Positions 8,315 through 17,675 of a stretch of DNA of 64,000 nt are shown here, piece by piece. The DNA is from Sphingopyxis sp. MWB1. Its GTDB lineage: Bacteria; Pseudomonadota; Alphaproteobacteria; Sphingomonadales; Sphingomonadaceae. Under the pieces are notes generated by a model, which made no database searches, was not told the DNA's origin, and saw only the letters and a list, made by a program, of their open reading frames with translations. The stretch covers positions 124,001 through 188,000 of the forward strand of contig NZ_JQFJ01000002.1 of NCBI RefSeq assembly GCF_000763945.1, given 5' to 3'. How positions within the stretch are numbered: the stretch's first letter is position 1; every line of letters begins with the position of its first letter. The position numbers and the translations under genes were made by a program.

Positions 8315-9121
8315 TCAAATTGTCTCAATGCTGCCGATCCCATAGGGCGCAAGCGTCGCCAGCGGCGGCGGCGGACGACCCGCGCTGCGCGTGAAAACGG
8401 CGATTCCGGGGGGCGCCCGGTCGGGCCAGACGCTCCCTTCGGTCAGATGGGCAACGCGCCGGGAAATGCCCTCCGCCCCGTCGATCATCGTCACGCTGTC
8501 GCCCAGTTCGCGCTGCAATTCGGCCTCCAGCAAGGGGAAATGGGTGCAGGCGAGCACGAGCACGTCCATGGCCGCGCCCTGCGGCTGTTCGCGCAGGCCC
8601 GCTACGGCGCGGGCCACGACCGCCTGATCGACGATGCCGCCGTGCAGCTTGGTTTCGGCTGCCGTTACCAATTCGGGGCTTCCATGGCGCAGGACGCATT
8701 GGTCCGCCGCAAACCGGCGCGAAAGATCCTCGACATAGGGTTGGCGCACCGTTGCCTCGGTGCCGAGCACACCGATGACGCCGCTTTTCGAAAGCGCCGC
8801 CGCCGGTTTGATCGCGGGAACGGTGCCGACGATCGGCAGGTCGAGCGCGGCGCGAATATGGGGAAGGGCGATGGTCGAGGCCGTGTTGCAGGCGATGACC
8901 GCAAGCCGCGGTTGATAGCGCTCCACCAGTCGTCCCAAAAGGGCAGGGACGCGGGACGCCAGCTCCGCCTCGCTTTTCTGGCCATAGGGCAGGCCGGCAT
9001 AATCGGCCGCATAGACGATGGGCGCCGTGGGCAGCAGCGCGCGCGTCGGCCCCAGTACGGTAAGACCGCCGAGGCCGCTGTCGAAAAACAGGATAGGCGC
9101 GTCAGGGGAAGCAGAAGACAT
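8315..9121 (-). CDS. murI: Glutamate racemase
   Basis: A 268-residue aspartate/glutamate racemase supplying D-glutamate for peptidoglycan. The opening [11 protein letters not shown], the first catalytic cysteine in VIACNTAST (~residue 76) and the second in [10 protein letters not shown] (~188) are all present. The open frame continues far upstream antisense to plsY, which is a shadow. Starts at 9121 (MSSASPD) or 9139 (MLRASSMSS) are both possible and neither has a clear ribosome site. It is divergent from plsY. Confidence 0.92.
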   Translation of the reverse strand: MSSASPDAPILFFDSGLGGLTVLGPTRALLPTAPIVYAADYAGLPYGQKSEAELASRVPALLGRLVERYQPRLAVIACNTASTIALPHIRAALDLPIVGTVPAIKPAAALSKSGVIGVLGTEATVRQPYVEDLSRRFAADQCVLRHGSPELVTAAETKLHGGIVDQAVVARAVAGLREQPQGAAMDVLVLACTHFPLLEAELQRELGDSVTMIDGAEGISRRVAHLTEGSVWPDRAPPGIAVFTRSAGRPPPPLATLAPYGIGSIETI

Positions 9122-9262
9122 GGACGATGCGCGTAGCATGGCGGGGGATGAGGTCAATCGCGGGAATGCCGTGCTCCCGCGAAAAGCCTCCCGCCAATGC
9201 CGGAATCCGTTGATCGGGGGCGGCAATCGCGCCACAGTGGGGCGAAACAGCGGGGAACCGGA

Positions 9263-9865
9263 ATGACCGTCTATCTTCTCATTTTGGCCGTATATCTGAT
9301 CGGCTCCATCCCCTTTGGGGTGATATTGACCCGCGCGATGGGCGCGGGCGACCTGCGCCAGATCGGTTCGGGCAATATCGGCGCGACCAATGTGCTGCGG
9401 ACGGGGCGCAAGGGGTTGGCGGCGGCGACCTTGCTGCTCGACGGTGCCAAAGGGGCGGTGGCGGTGCTGCTGGCGCGGCATTTCGCTCCGGAGCTGGGTA
9501 ACGACGGCGCGATGATCGCGGGGGCGGCGGCGATGATCGGCCATTGCTATCCCGTCTGGCTGCGCTTTCGGGGTGGCAAGGGCGTCGCCACGCTGGGCGG
9601 CCTGGCGCTGGCGCTCGCCTGGCCCTTGGGGCTGATCTTTGCGGTCGTGTGGATTGGCACTTTGCTCCTTTCGCGAATTTCTTCCCTTGGCGGCATGACG
9701 GCCGCAGTGGCGGCGCCGGTTGCCGCGCTTGCGCTGGGCTATCCCGCCTATGCCGTGGGCCTCGCGGGGCTGGCGCTGATCGTCCTCTGGCGCCACCGGG
9801 CCAATATCGCCCGGCTACGCGCCGGGACGGAACCGCGCGTTGGCGGCAAGAAGGATGCTGCATGA
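9263..9865 (+). CDS. plsY: Acyl-phosphate:glycerol-3-phosphate acyltransferase PlsY
   Basis: A 200-residue integral membrane protein with several hydrophobic segments and all PlsY motifs: YLIGSIPFG, the glycine-rich GSGNIGATNVLR, and GHCYPVWLRFRGGKGVAT. It acylates glycerol-3-phosphate with acyl-phosphate, the first step of phospholipid synthesis. The ATG follows GGGGAA. Its stop overlaps the dprA start (ATGA), indicating translational coupling. Confidence 0.93.
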   Translation: MTVYLLILAVYLIGSIPFGVILTRAMGAGDLRQIGSGNIGATNVLRTGRKGLAAATLLLDGAKGAVAVLLARHFAPELGNDGAMIAGAAAMIGHCYPVWLRFRGGKGVATLGGLALALAWPLGLIFAVVWIGTLLLSRISSLGGMTAAVAAPVAALALGYPAYAVGLAGLALIVLWRHRANIARLRAGTEPRVGGKKDAA

Positions 9866-10959
9866 CGGCTGACGAGCGGCTGGCGCGGCTGCGCTTGATC
9901 CGCACGCCGCAGGTCGGACCGGTAAGCTGGCGTCAGTTGATGGCGCGCTTCGGTTCCGCCGAGGCGGCGATTGAGGCGCTCCCCGAACTCGCCGCGCGCG
10001 GCGGTCGGCGCTTGCGCGTGGCCCCTGCCGCCGTGGCGGAGCAGGAGATGGCGCGCGTCGCCGCGCTGGGTGCACGGCATATTTTCTGCGACGAGGCCGA
10101 TTATTCCCCCTTGCTCCGCGAAATCGAAAGCGCGCCGCCGGTGCTCATCGCGCGCGGCGATGCGGCGATACTGCACCGTCCCTGTGTCGCCATCGTCGGC
10201 GCGCGCAACGCTTCGGCGGCGGCGTGCCGCTTTGCCCGGCAACTCGCCAGCGATCTGGCGGTCGAGGGGGTGACGGTGGTCAGCGGGCTGGCGCGCGGCG
10301 TCGATACAGCGGCCCATGTCGGCGCGCTGGGCGGCGCGACCGTTGGCGTGATCGCCAGCGGGATCGACGTCGCTTTTCCGACCGAAAATGCAGCGCTTCA
10401 GGAAAAGCTCGCCAGCGAGCATCTTCTCCTCGCCGAACAGCCGCCGGGCACCGAGCCGCTTGCGCGCCATTTTCCCTCGCGCAATCGCATCATCGCGGGC
10501 GCCGCGCAGGCGACGGTGGTGATCGAGGCCGCCCCCAAATCGGGATCGCTGATCACCGCCCGCCGCGCCGCTGACTATGGCCGCGAGGTGATGGCCGTGC
10601 CGGGATCGCCGCTCGACCCGCGCGCGCAGGGCTGCAATCTGCTGATCCGCGAAGGCGCGACGCTGATCCAATATGCTGCCGATGTGCTGGAGGCGCTGAA
10701 CCCCATCGACCCTCGCATGATGCGCGAAACGCCCCGCGAATATGCCTTCGCGCCCTTGGAAGCGGCGATGGCGGACGCGCCCGTTGGCGAAGCGGAGCGA
10801 GAGGGGCTCGCCGCGCTCCTTGGCCCAACCCCGGTGGGCGTCGATGAGCTGGTGCGCCAGTCGGGCCAGCCTCCGTCCGCTGTGCAGCTCGTGCTTCTGG
10901 AAATGGAACTGGCGGGCCGGATCGAACGGCATGCCGGGGCGAAGGTCTCGCTCGCCTGA
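9862..10959 (+). CDS. dprA: DNA-processing protein DprA
   Basis: A 365-residue DprA/Smf protein. After an N-terminal helical domain, the Rossmann-like DNA-binding core shows VAIVGARNAS, VTVVSGLARGVDTAAH and FPSRNRIIAGAAQATVVIEA; a C-terminal winged-helix (VDELVRQSGQPPSAVQLVLLEMELAGRIER) is present. DprA loads RecA on incoming single-stranded DNA during transformation. The apparent extension to 9544 lies inside plsY in another frame and is excluded. Confidence 0.92.
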   Translation: MTADERLARLRLIRTPQVGPVSWRQLMARFGSAEAAIEALPELAARGGRRLRVAPAAVAEQEMARVAALGARHIFCDEADYSPLLREIESAPPVLIARGDAAILHRPCVAIVGARNASAAACRFARQLASDLAVEGVTVVSGLARGVDTAAHVGALGGATVGVIASGIDVAFPTENAALQEKLASEHLLLAEQPPGTEPLARHFPSRNRIIAGAAQATVVIEAAPKSGSLITARRAADYGREVMAVPGSPLDPRAQGCNLLIREGATLIQYAADVLEALNPIDPRMMRETPREYAFAPLEAAMADAPVGEAEREGLAALLGPTPVGVDELVRQSGQPPSAVQLVLLEMELAGRIERHAGAKVSLA

Positions 10960-11064
10960 TCCATCCCCCTTGCAGGGCGGCTTCCCAAATCCCTCTTGAC
11001 GGCAGGGCAGGGCGCCCCCAACCCTCGCGCGTATGTGTAAGGGTTCCCAAGGAACGGATTTTCA

Positions 11065-13644
11065 ATGCAATTGGTAATTGTCGAATCGCCGGCCAAGGCA
11101 AAGACGATCGAAAAATATCTGGGCCGCGATTTCAAGGTTCTCGCCAGCTATGGCCATGTGCGCGATCTGCCGCCCAAGGACGGATCGGTCGATCCCGATG
11201 ACGGCTTTGCGATGCAGTGGCAGCTTTATCCCGACAAGGCGAAGCGGCTGAAGGAAATTTCGGATGCCGCCAAACAGGCCGACCGTCTGATCCTCGCGAC
11301 CGACCCTGATCGCGAAGGGGAAGCGATCAGCTGGCATGTGCAGGAATTGCTGCGCAGCAAAAAGGCGCTGCCGGCCAAGGTCGATCGCGTCACCTTCAAC
11401 GCCATCACCAAACAGGCCGTGACCGATGCGATGGCGCAGCCGCGCGGGCTCGACGATGATCTGATCGACGCATACCGCGCCCGCCGCGCGCTCGATTATC
11501 TGGTCGGCTTTACCCTGTCGCCCGTCCTGTGGCGCAAGCTGCCGGGTGCGAAATCGGCGGGGCGCGTCCAGTCGGTTGCGCTGCGCATGATCGTCGAGCG
11601 CGAGCGCGAGATCGAAGCCTTTGTCGCGGTCCAATATTGGTCGGTCACCGGCCTTTTCGAAATGGGCGGAACGCCGTTCAAGGCGCGGCTCGCGCGCTGG
11701 CGCGGCGACAAGATCGAGCGGCTGACGATCCAGAGCGAAGCCGACGCGCGCGCTGCCGAAGCCGATGTGAAGGCCGGCCATTTCACGGTCGAGGGCGTCG
11801 AAACCCGCCCGCTCACCCGTAACCCCCCGCCGCCCTTCACCACCTCCACCTTGCAGCAGGAGGCCGCGCGCAAGCTGGGCTTTTCGGCGAGCCACACGAT
11901 GCGGATCGCGCAGGGCCTCTATGAGGATGGTGCGATCACCTATATGCGTACCGACGGCGTGCAGATGGACGGCAGCGCGATCAGCGCCGCGCGGCGCGCC
12001 ATCGCTGACCGCTATGACGGCGGCTATGTCCCCGACAAGCCGCGCCAATATCAAAGCAAGGCGAAAAATGCGCAGGAAGCGCACGAAGCCATCCGCCCCA
12101 CCGATTTTTCAAAGGACAAGGCGGGAAGCGGCGATCATGCGCGGCTCTATGAACTGGTCTGGAAGCGCGCGCTCGCCAGCCAGATGGCCTCGGCGCGGCT
12201 GGAGCGCACCAGCATCGATCTGGTCGATGGCACGGGCAAGACGATGCTTCGCGCGACGGGCCAGGTGGTGAAATTCCCCGGCTTCCTTGCCCTATATGAC
12301 GAAGGGCGCGACGATGCGGGTGAAGAGGATGATGCGCGCCTGCTTCCTGCCATGGCCAAGGGCGATGCCCCGGCCAAGACCGGGGTGGAGGTCGAAGCCC
12401 ATGAAACCCAGCCGCCGCCGCGCTATTCGGAGGCAAGCCTCGTCAAAAAGATGGAGGAGCTCGGCATCGGGCGCCCCTCGACCTATGCCTCCATTCTTCA
12501 GGTGCTCAAGGACCGCGCCTATGTGACGGTGGAGAAAAACCGCTTCATCCCAGAGGAAAGCGGGCGCCTGCTCACCGCCTTTCTGGAACGCTTCTTCGAA
12601 CGCTATGTCCAATATGATTTCACCGCCGGGCTCGAAGAAGAGCTCGACGATGTGTCGGGTGGCCGCGCGCAGTGGCAGGCGGTGCTCGATCGCTTCTGGC
12701 GCGATTTCAAACCCCGCACTGGCGAGGTGATGGAGCAAAAGCCGTCGGAAATCACCGCGGCGCTCGACGAATTTCTCGGCCCCTATCTTTTCCCGGAGAA
12801 GGGCGACGGCAGCGACCCGCGCGTCTGCCCCAGCTGCACCACCGGGCGGCTGGCGCTGCGCGGCGGGCGTTTCGGCCCCTTCATTGCGTGCAGCAATTAT
12901 CCCGATTGCAAATTCACCCGCAAATTCGCGCAGCCGGGGGGCAGCGATACTGGCGATACCGGCCCCGAAACGCTGGGCACCGATCCCGACACGGGCGAAG
13001 AGGTGACAAAGCGCAGCGGCCGCTTCGGACCCTATGTGCAATTGGGCGAGGGGAAGGAGGCCAAGCGCGCCTCCATCCCCAAGGATGTTGCGCCCGAGGA
13101 TTTCGATCTCGACTATGCGCTGCGGCTGCTCAGCCTGCCGCGCGAGATTGGCGTGCATCCCGAAAGCGGAAAGCCGATTCTGGCAGGGCTGGGCCGCTAT
13201 GGCCCCTATCTGCTCCATGACGGCAAATATGCGAAATTGTCGGGGACTGCCGAAATTTTCGAGATCGGGATGAATGCGGCAGTCGTCCGCATCGCCGAGG
13301 CCGCCGCCAATGGCGGACGCGGCCGCACCAAGGCCGAGCCGCTCAAGACATTCGGCGCCCATCCCACCAGTGGCGGAGAAATCAAGCTGATGGCGGGCCG
13401 CTATGGCCCCTATGTCACCGACGGTACCACCAATGCGACCTTGCCCAAGACAATCGAACCCGACGCGCTAACTGAAGAGGAAGCCGTCGCGCTGATCGAT
13501 GCCAAGGCCGCCAAGGGACCGGCAAAGGGCAAGAAAAAGGCGCCTGCCAAAAAGGCTGCGGCGAAAAAGGCTCCCGCCAAAAAGGCGGCAGCGAAGAAGG
13601 CGCCTGCCAAAAAGAAGAAGGCAGAGGAAAAGGCGGCGGAATAG
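11065..13644 (+). CDS. topA: DNA topoisomerase I (type IA)
   Basis: An 859-residue enzyme that relaxes negative supercoils. The N-terminal Toprim domain (LVIVESPAKAKTIEKYLG, ATDPDREGEAISWH) is followed by the type IA core with the active tyrosine in ITYMRTDGVQMDG, then a zinc-ribbon (CPSCTTGRLALRGGRFGPFIACSNYPDC), further topoisomerase C-terminal repeats, and a final ~45-residue lysine/alanine tail made of APAKKAAAKK units, probably DNA-binding. It lies downstream of dprA with a ~105-base gap. Confidence 0.95.
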   Translation: MQLVIVESPAKAKTIEKYLGRDFKVLASYGHVRDLPPKDGSVDPDDGFAMQWQLYPDKAKRLKEISDAAKQADRLILATDPDREGEAISWHVQELLRSKKALPAKVDRVTFNAITKQAVTDAMAQPRGLDDDLIDAYRARRALDYLVGFTLSPVLWRKLPGAKSAGRVQSVALRMIVEREREIEAFVAVQYWSVTGLFEMGGTPFKARLARWRGDKIERLTIQSEADARAAEADVKAGHFTVEGVETRPLTRNPPPPFTTSTLQQEAARKLGFSASHTMRIAQGLYEDGAITYMRTDGVQMDGSAISAARRAIADRYDGGYVPDKPRQYQSKAKNAQEAHEAIRPTDFSKDKAGSGDHARLYELVWKRALASQMASARLERTSIDLVDGTGKTMLRATGQVVKFPGFLALYDEGRDDAGEEDDARLLPAMAKGDAPAKTGVEVEAHETQPPPRYSEASLVKKMEELGIGRPSTYASILQVLKDRAYVTVEKNRFIPEESGRLLTAFLERFFERYVQYDFTAGLEEELDDVSGGRAQWQAVLDRFWRDFKPRTGEVMEQKPSEITAALDEFLGPYLFPEKGDGSDPRVCPSCTTGRLALRGGRFGPFIACSNYPDCKFTRKFAQPGGSDTGDTGPETLGTDPDTGEEVTKRSGRFGPYVQLGEGKEAKRASIPKDVAPEDFDLDYALRLLSLPREIGVHPESGKPILAGLGRYGPYLLHDGKYAKLSGTAEIFEIGMNAAVVRIAEAAANGGRGRTKAEPLKTFGAHPTSGGEIKLMAGRYGPYVTDGTTNATLPKTIEPDALTEEEAVALIDAKAAKGPAKGKKKAPAKKAAAKKAPAKKAAAKKAPAKKKKAEEKAAE

Positions 13645-13662
13645 GGCGCGCGGGGGAACCCG

Positions 13663-13760
13663 CGTCATTGCGACGAGCATAGCGACGAAGCAATCTCCAG
13701 TCCTCATGCCATATCAAGGCGTGGACTGGCGATTGCGCCTCCCTCTCCGGGCGCAATGAC
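13663..13760. repeat. CGTCATTGCG...GCGCAATGAC intergenic palindrome
   Basis: An imperfect inverted repeat of about 100 bases lies after topA. It opens CGTCATTGCG, contains GCAATCTCCAGTCC opposed by GGACTGGCGATTGCGCC, and closes GCGCAATGAC. A relative with the same opening lies at 31936-32038. It is a non-coding repeat of the widespread GAAGCAATC family. Confidence 0.6.
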
Positions 13761-13825
13761 CGCTGCCACGAACAAGCTGTTCCGCCTTCCTTTTCAGCGG
13801 GATGACGCCCTGGTTTGAATATGAT

Positions 13826-13851
13826 AGCCTCCCCTTTAAATTGGGGAGGCT
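13826..13851. promoter_or_regulatory. Hairpin containing the lipase ribosome binding site
   Basis: A 9-bp perfect stem (AGCCTCCCC / GGGGAGGCT) with an 8-base TTTAAATT loop. The right arm holds GGGGAGG, the Shine-Dalgarno sequence of the following gene, which starts seven bases after the stem. In mRNA this would hide the ribosome site; it could alternatively be a terminator or repeat. Confidence 0.45.
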
Positions 13852-13857
13852 TTGCTT

Positions 13858-14988
13858 ATGCGTTCATTGCTCGCCGTCTGCGCCGCGTCGCTTCTGGCCT
13901 TCGCCGCGCCAGCATCCGCCCAGCAGGTCGGATCGCTTGTTTCCGCCGATCCTGTCACCGACACGCCGCCGGGAATGCAGGCGTGGCGGATACGCTATTG
14001 GACGAGCAATGGCGCCGGCGCGCGGCAGGAGGTGACGGGCATGGTCGTCGCCCCGCGCGAAGCCATGCCGCGCACCCCGCGCCGGGTGATCGCATGGGCG
14101 CATGGCACGTCGGGCGTAGCCGAAAAATGCGCGCCGTCGAACAGCCCCGGCTTTTACGAGGCGACCCCGGGCCTCGCCGAGATGATCGCGCAAAATTACG
14201 TCGTGGTCGCGCCCGACTATCCGGGGCTGGGCAGCAAGGGGCCGCACCCCTATCTGATCGGGGTCGATACCGCCTATTCGGTACTCGACGCCGTGCGCGC
14301 CGCGCGCTCTGTTTCGGGCGCAGCTGCGGGGGATCGCTTTGCCGTGTGGGGCGAATCGCAGGGCGGGCACGCCGCTCTGTGGACCGCCGCCACCGCGCGC
14401 GGCTATGCGCCCGATCTGACCCTCGTCGGCACCGCCGCCGCCGCGCCGCCGACCGATCTTCCCGCAAACATGCGGCAGGCGAGCGATGCCAATGCGCGTG
14501 CGATGCTCCTCGCCTTCACCCTCTATAGCTGGTCGCAATATTTCGGCTATTCACTCGACGGCTTCACCAACAAGACAAACCAGGGCGTCATTCGCCGCCT
14601 TTCGGAAAATAACTGCATCGAATTGCACAACAAGCCGAAGCTTGGCACGATTCTCGGCATATTGGCGGTGCGGCAGGCGATGAAACGAAGGGATGTTACG
14701 CGGCTTCAGCCCTTCGCCGCGACGATGCAGGCGAACAGCGTCGATCCGGCCAGCGTGCCGGGACCGCTGCTGATCGCACAGGGGAGCAAGGACACGATCG
14801 TCGCCCCCGCCGTAACGCGCAGCTTTGCCAAGGCGGTGTGCAAGCGCCGCACCCCGCTGCAGTGGATCGAGGTAGAGGGCGGCAGCCATACCGACAGCGC
14901 GCGCGGCAATGCGACCGGGCAGACGCTGGACTGGATCACCGCGCGCTTTAATGGACAGGCGCCGCCCGACGATTGCGGACGCTTTTGA
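13858..14988 (+). CDS. Secreted lipase / alpha-beta hydrolase
   Basis: A 376-residue protein with a Sec signal peptide (MRSLLAVCAASLLAFAAPASAQQ). The nucleophile elbow is WGESQGGHAALW, an oxyanion region follows RRVIAWAHGTSGVAEKC, and a C-terminal histidine lies in VEGGSHTDSARG. It resembles the secretory lipase (LIP) family, acting on esters outside the cytoplasm; substrate unknown. The ATG is chosen because the strong GGGGAGG precedes it; a TTG two codons earlier is inside the hairpin. Confidence 0.85.
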   Translation: MRSLLAVCAASLLAFAAPASAQQVGSLVSADPVTDTPPGMQAWRIRYWTSNGAGARQEVTGMVVAPREAMPRTPRRVIAWAHGTSGVAEKCAPSNSPGFYEATPGLAEMIAQNYVVVAPDYPGLGSKGPHPYLIGVDTAYSVLDAVRAARSVSGAAAGDRFAVWGESQGGHAALWTAATARGYAPDLTLVGTAAAAPPTDLPANMRQASDANARAMLLAFTLYSWSQYFGYSLDGFTNKTNQGVIRRLSENNCIELHNKPKLGTILGILAVRQAMKRRDVTRLQPFAATMQANSVDPASVPGPLLIAQGSKDTIVAPAVTRSFAKAVCKRRTPLQWIEVEGGSHTDSARGNATGQTLDWITARFNGQAPPDDCGRF

Positions 14989-15040
14989 TCTCCGCAAAGC
15001 GGCAGGGGCGCAGGAAAGGGGGGTAGGCGACCCGGGCGCC

Positions 15041-15934
15041 TCAATCCACCCAGTCAAGCCCCATGTCGCGGTACACGCTGCGGTCCTCGTCCCAATTTTC
15101 CTTGACCTTGACGTGCAGGAACAGGTGGACCTTGCGCCCCATCAGCTCTGCGAGCTCGGCGCGCGCGCGGGCGCCGATTTCCTTGATCCGGCTGCCGCCC
15201 TTGCCAAGCACGATCGCGCGCTGATTGTCGCGCGCGACATAAATTTGCTGGTGAATTTCGGCGCTCCCGTCGGGACGCGTCTTGAACAATTCAGTCTCGA
15301 CCGTTGATTGATAGGGCAGTTCTTCGTGAAGCTGGCGGTAAAGCTGCTCGCGCGTGATTTCAGCCGCCAACATGCGCTCGGGCGCATCGCTCACCTCATC
15401 TTCGGGGAAGTGCCATGGCCCCTCGGGCATCAGGGTGGCAAGGTGCGCCTTGAGCTGCATCACCCCGTCGCCGCTGCTTGCCGCAATGAAAAATGTTTCA
15501 TCAAAGGGCAGGCGCTGGTTCAATTCGGTGGCGATGGTCAGCAGCTTGTCTTTCTTGACCAGATCGACCTTGTTGAGGATCAGATATTTCTTCTCGGGCC
15601 GCCCCGCGACGCCTTCCAGCACGCGCTCGACGCGGCCCGTCAGCTTGGCCGCGGCATCGACCATCACCAATATCGCCTCGGCTTCTTCCAGGCTGCCCCA
15701 AGCGGCTGCGACCATGGCGCGGTCGAGGCGGCGATTGGGGGCAAAAATGCCCGGTGTGTCGATCAGGACGATTTGCGCGTCGCCTTCCATCGCGACGCCC
15801 ATCAGCCTTGTGCGCGTCGTCTGCGCCTTGGGGCTGACGATCGCGACCTTCTGGCCGACAAGGGCGTTGACGAGCGTCGACTTGCCCGCATTGGGCGCAC
15901 CGACTACCGCGACGAAACCGCAGCGCTGGGTCAT
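15041..15934 (-). CDS. era: GTPase Era
   Basis: A 297-residue GTPase that binds 16S rRNA and assists 30S assembly. Visible motifs are G1 GAPNAGKS (~13), G3 DTPG, G4 NKVD, and the C-terminal KH domain with [14 protein letters not shown]. Its start overlaps the rnc stop (ATGA), giving the common lepB-rnc-era order. The longer open frame to 16195 is antisense or alternate-frame sequence through rnc. Confidence 0.95.
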   Translation of the reverse strand: MTQRCGFVAVVGAPNAGKSTLVNALVGQKVAIVSPKAQTTRTRLMGVAMEGDAQIVLIDTPGIFAPNRRLDRAMVAAAWGSLEEAEAILVMVDAAAKLTGRVERVLEGVAGRPEKKYLILNKVDLVKKDKLLTIATELNQRLPFDETFFIAASSGDGVMQLKAHLATLMPEGPWHFPEDEVSDAPERMLAAEITREQLYRQLHEELPYQSTVETELFKTRPDGSAEIHQQIYVARDNQRAIVLGKGGSRIKEIGARARAELAELMGRKVHLFLHVKVKENWDEDRSVYRDMGLDWVD

Positions 15935-16614
15935 TTTTCTTCTTCCTGAATCAATTTGTCGAGCAGGGCGGCGGCTGCCGCTTTTTCGGCGGCCTGTTTC
16001 GACGCGCCTTCGCCGGTGGCTTCGGCGAGCTTGCCGATGGTGGCCGCGACCAGAAAGCGCGGGGCATGATCGGGGCCTTCGCGCCGCACGATGCGATATT
16101 CGGGCGGGCGCCGTTTGCGCGCCAGCGCCCATTCCTGCAGCGCCGCCTTGGGATGTTTGGGCGCCGCGACCTGCCCGTCGATCATCTCGCCCCATTGGGC
16201 AGTGATAAAGGCGCGCGCCGCCGCTTCGCCGAGATCAAGCCAGATGGCGCCGATCAGCGCCTCCAGAACATCGGCGGCGATATTGTCGCTGTGCCGCCCG
16301 CCATCGCTGACCGCCTGGGCGCCGAAGCGGACATGGGCGTTAAGGTCGAGCCGCCGGGCAATGCGCGCGCAGGCTTCCCCCGAGGCCAGCGCGTGCAGCC
16401 GCGAGGATAATTCGCCCTCGCTTGCCTTGGGAAAGCGGCGAAACAATTCCGACGCGATGATCAGGCCCAGAACGCGGTCGCCCAGAAATTCCAGCCGCTG
16501 ATAATCGCTTTCGCCGCTGCTCCCATGCGTCAGCGCCTGGTGATAAAGCGCTATGTCCTGCGGGCGCGCGCCGATAATCGCGGTCAGGGCTTCGCTGGAG
16601 ATGGCTGCCTTCAA
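15931..16614 (-). CDS. rnc: Ribonuclease III
   Basis: A 227-residue enzyme with the catalytic signature [14 protein letters not shown] in the N-terminal RNase III domain and a C-terminal double-stranded-RNA-binding domain ([23 protein letters not shown] ... [18 protein letters not shown]). It processes rRNA precursors and other duplex RNA. It overlaps lepB upstream and era downstream by four bases each, so the three genes are translationally coupled. Confidence 0.95.
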   Translation of the reverse strand: MKAAISSEALTAIIGARPQDIALYHQALTHGSSGESDYQRLEFLGDRVLGLIIASELFRRFPKASEGELSSRLHALASGEACARIARRLDLNAHVRFGAQAVSDGGRHSDNIAADVLEALIGAIWLDLGEAAARAFITAQWGEMIDGQVAAPKHPKAALQEWALARKRRPPEYRIVRREGPDHAPRFLVAATIGKLAEATGEGASKQAAEKAAAAALLDKLIQEEEK

Positions 16615-17483
16615 AAAGCTTCCCCGATACGGTCCCAGCGGGTGGCGGTAAACCAGCTGACGGGGTTGAACCAGCTCGCCGATCCGTCGGTCGAGAACAT
16701 GCCGACCAGCGCGTGACCCACCAGATTTTCTTCGGGCACAAGGCCGATGCCCTGATTTTCAATCGCCGGGAAACGGCTGTCGGCGCTGCGGTCGCGATTG
16801 TCGCCCATCATGAACAAATGCCCCTCGGGCACGGTGATCAGCGGCGTGTCATCCTCGGCAATGGGCATCAGGTCGAGGATCGCATAGCTGCGACCGCCGG
16901 GCAGCGTTTCGCGGAACTGCGGATAGCGGCACTGGCGCTGGCCCGTCGCGGACACTTCCTCAAATTCGGGCGCGAAACAGGGCAGCGACCCCGTTGCGCG
17001 CGCCGCATCGATCATATTTTGCGTCACCGGAATGACGAAATCGGCCATGCGCTCGCGTTTCAGCGGCTTGCCGTTCAGCCAGACAATACCATCCTTCAGC
17101 TGGATCGTGTCGCCCGGCAGGCCGATCACCCGCTTGATATAGTCATTGTCGTTGAGCGGGGGCGCTTTGAACACCGCAACATCGCCGCGTTCGGGTGTGC
17201 GCGGAAAAATGCGGCCAGGGATCAGCGGCACACTGAACGGCAGGCTATATCGGGAATAGCCATAAGCCATTTTATTCACGAGCAAATAATCGCCGATCAG
17301 CAAGCGCGGCTGCATCGATTCCGACGGAATGTTGAAAGGAGAAAGAAAGAAACTGCGAAACACCAACACCGCCACCGCGAGGAGCGCAAGGAAGCGCACG
17401 GTGTCGACCGCTTCTTCCTTTGCGGAAACGGGGGCGGAGCTGGGTTTGTTGTCGGCGGTGGCGCTGGCGTCTGTCATGCCCAT
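16611..17483 (-). CDS. lepB: Signal peptidase I
   Basis: A 290-residue membrane serine protease that removes Sec and Tat signal peptides. A single N-terminal transmembrane segment ([20 protein letters not shown]) precedes the catalytic serine in [19 protein letters not shown] and the catalytic lysine region [10 protein letters not shown]; the box [13 protein letters not shown] is intact. First gene of the coupled lepB-rnc-era set; divergent from pgi. Confidence 0.95.
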   Translation of the reverse strand: MGMTDASATADNKPSSAPVSAKEEAVDTVRFLALLAVAVLVFRSFFLSPFNIPSESMQPRLLIGDYLLVNKMAYGYSRYSLPFSVPLIPGRIFPRTPERGDVAVFKAPPLNDNDYIKRVIGLPGDTIQLKDGIVWLNGKPLKRERMADFVIPVTQNMIDAARATGSLPCFAPEFEEVSATGQRQCRYPQFRETLPGGRSYAILDLMPIAEDDTPLITVPEGHLFMMGDNRDRSADSRFPAIENQGIGLVPEENLVGHALVGMFSTDGSASWFNPVSWFTATRWDRIGEAF

Positions 17484-17675
17484 GGCATTGGCGATGAATA
17501 GGTCTGCGCGTCAAGCAAATATCGGCCAGCGATGCTGGCAAGGCGCTGATGGCTCGCCTATGGATCGCTCGACGATTTCCGTTCGCTTCCGCGCGGGGAT
17601 GCTGCGGAGCAGAACGGTGAAGGGAACTCGTTCCGCCCCGGCCCATTTCGGAGGCGAGTAACAGAAGGAAGACCG

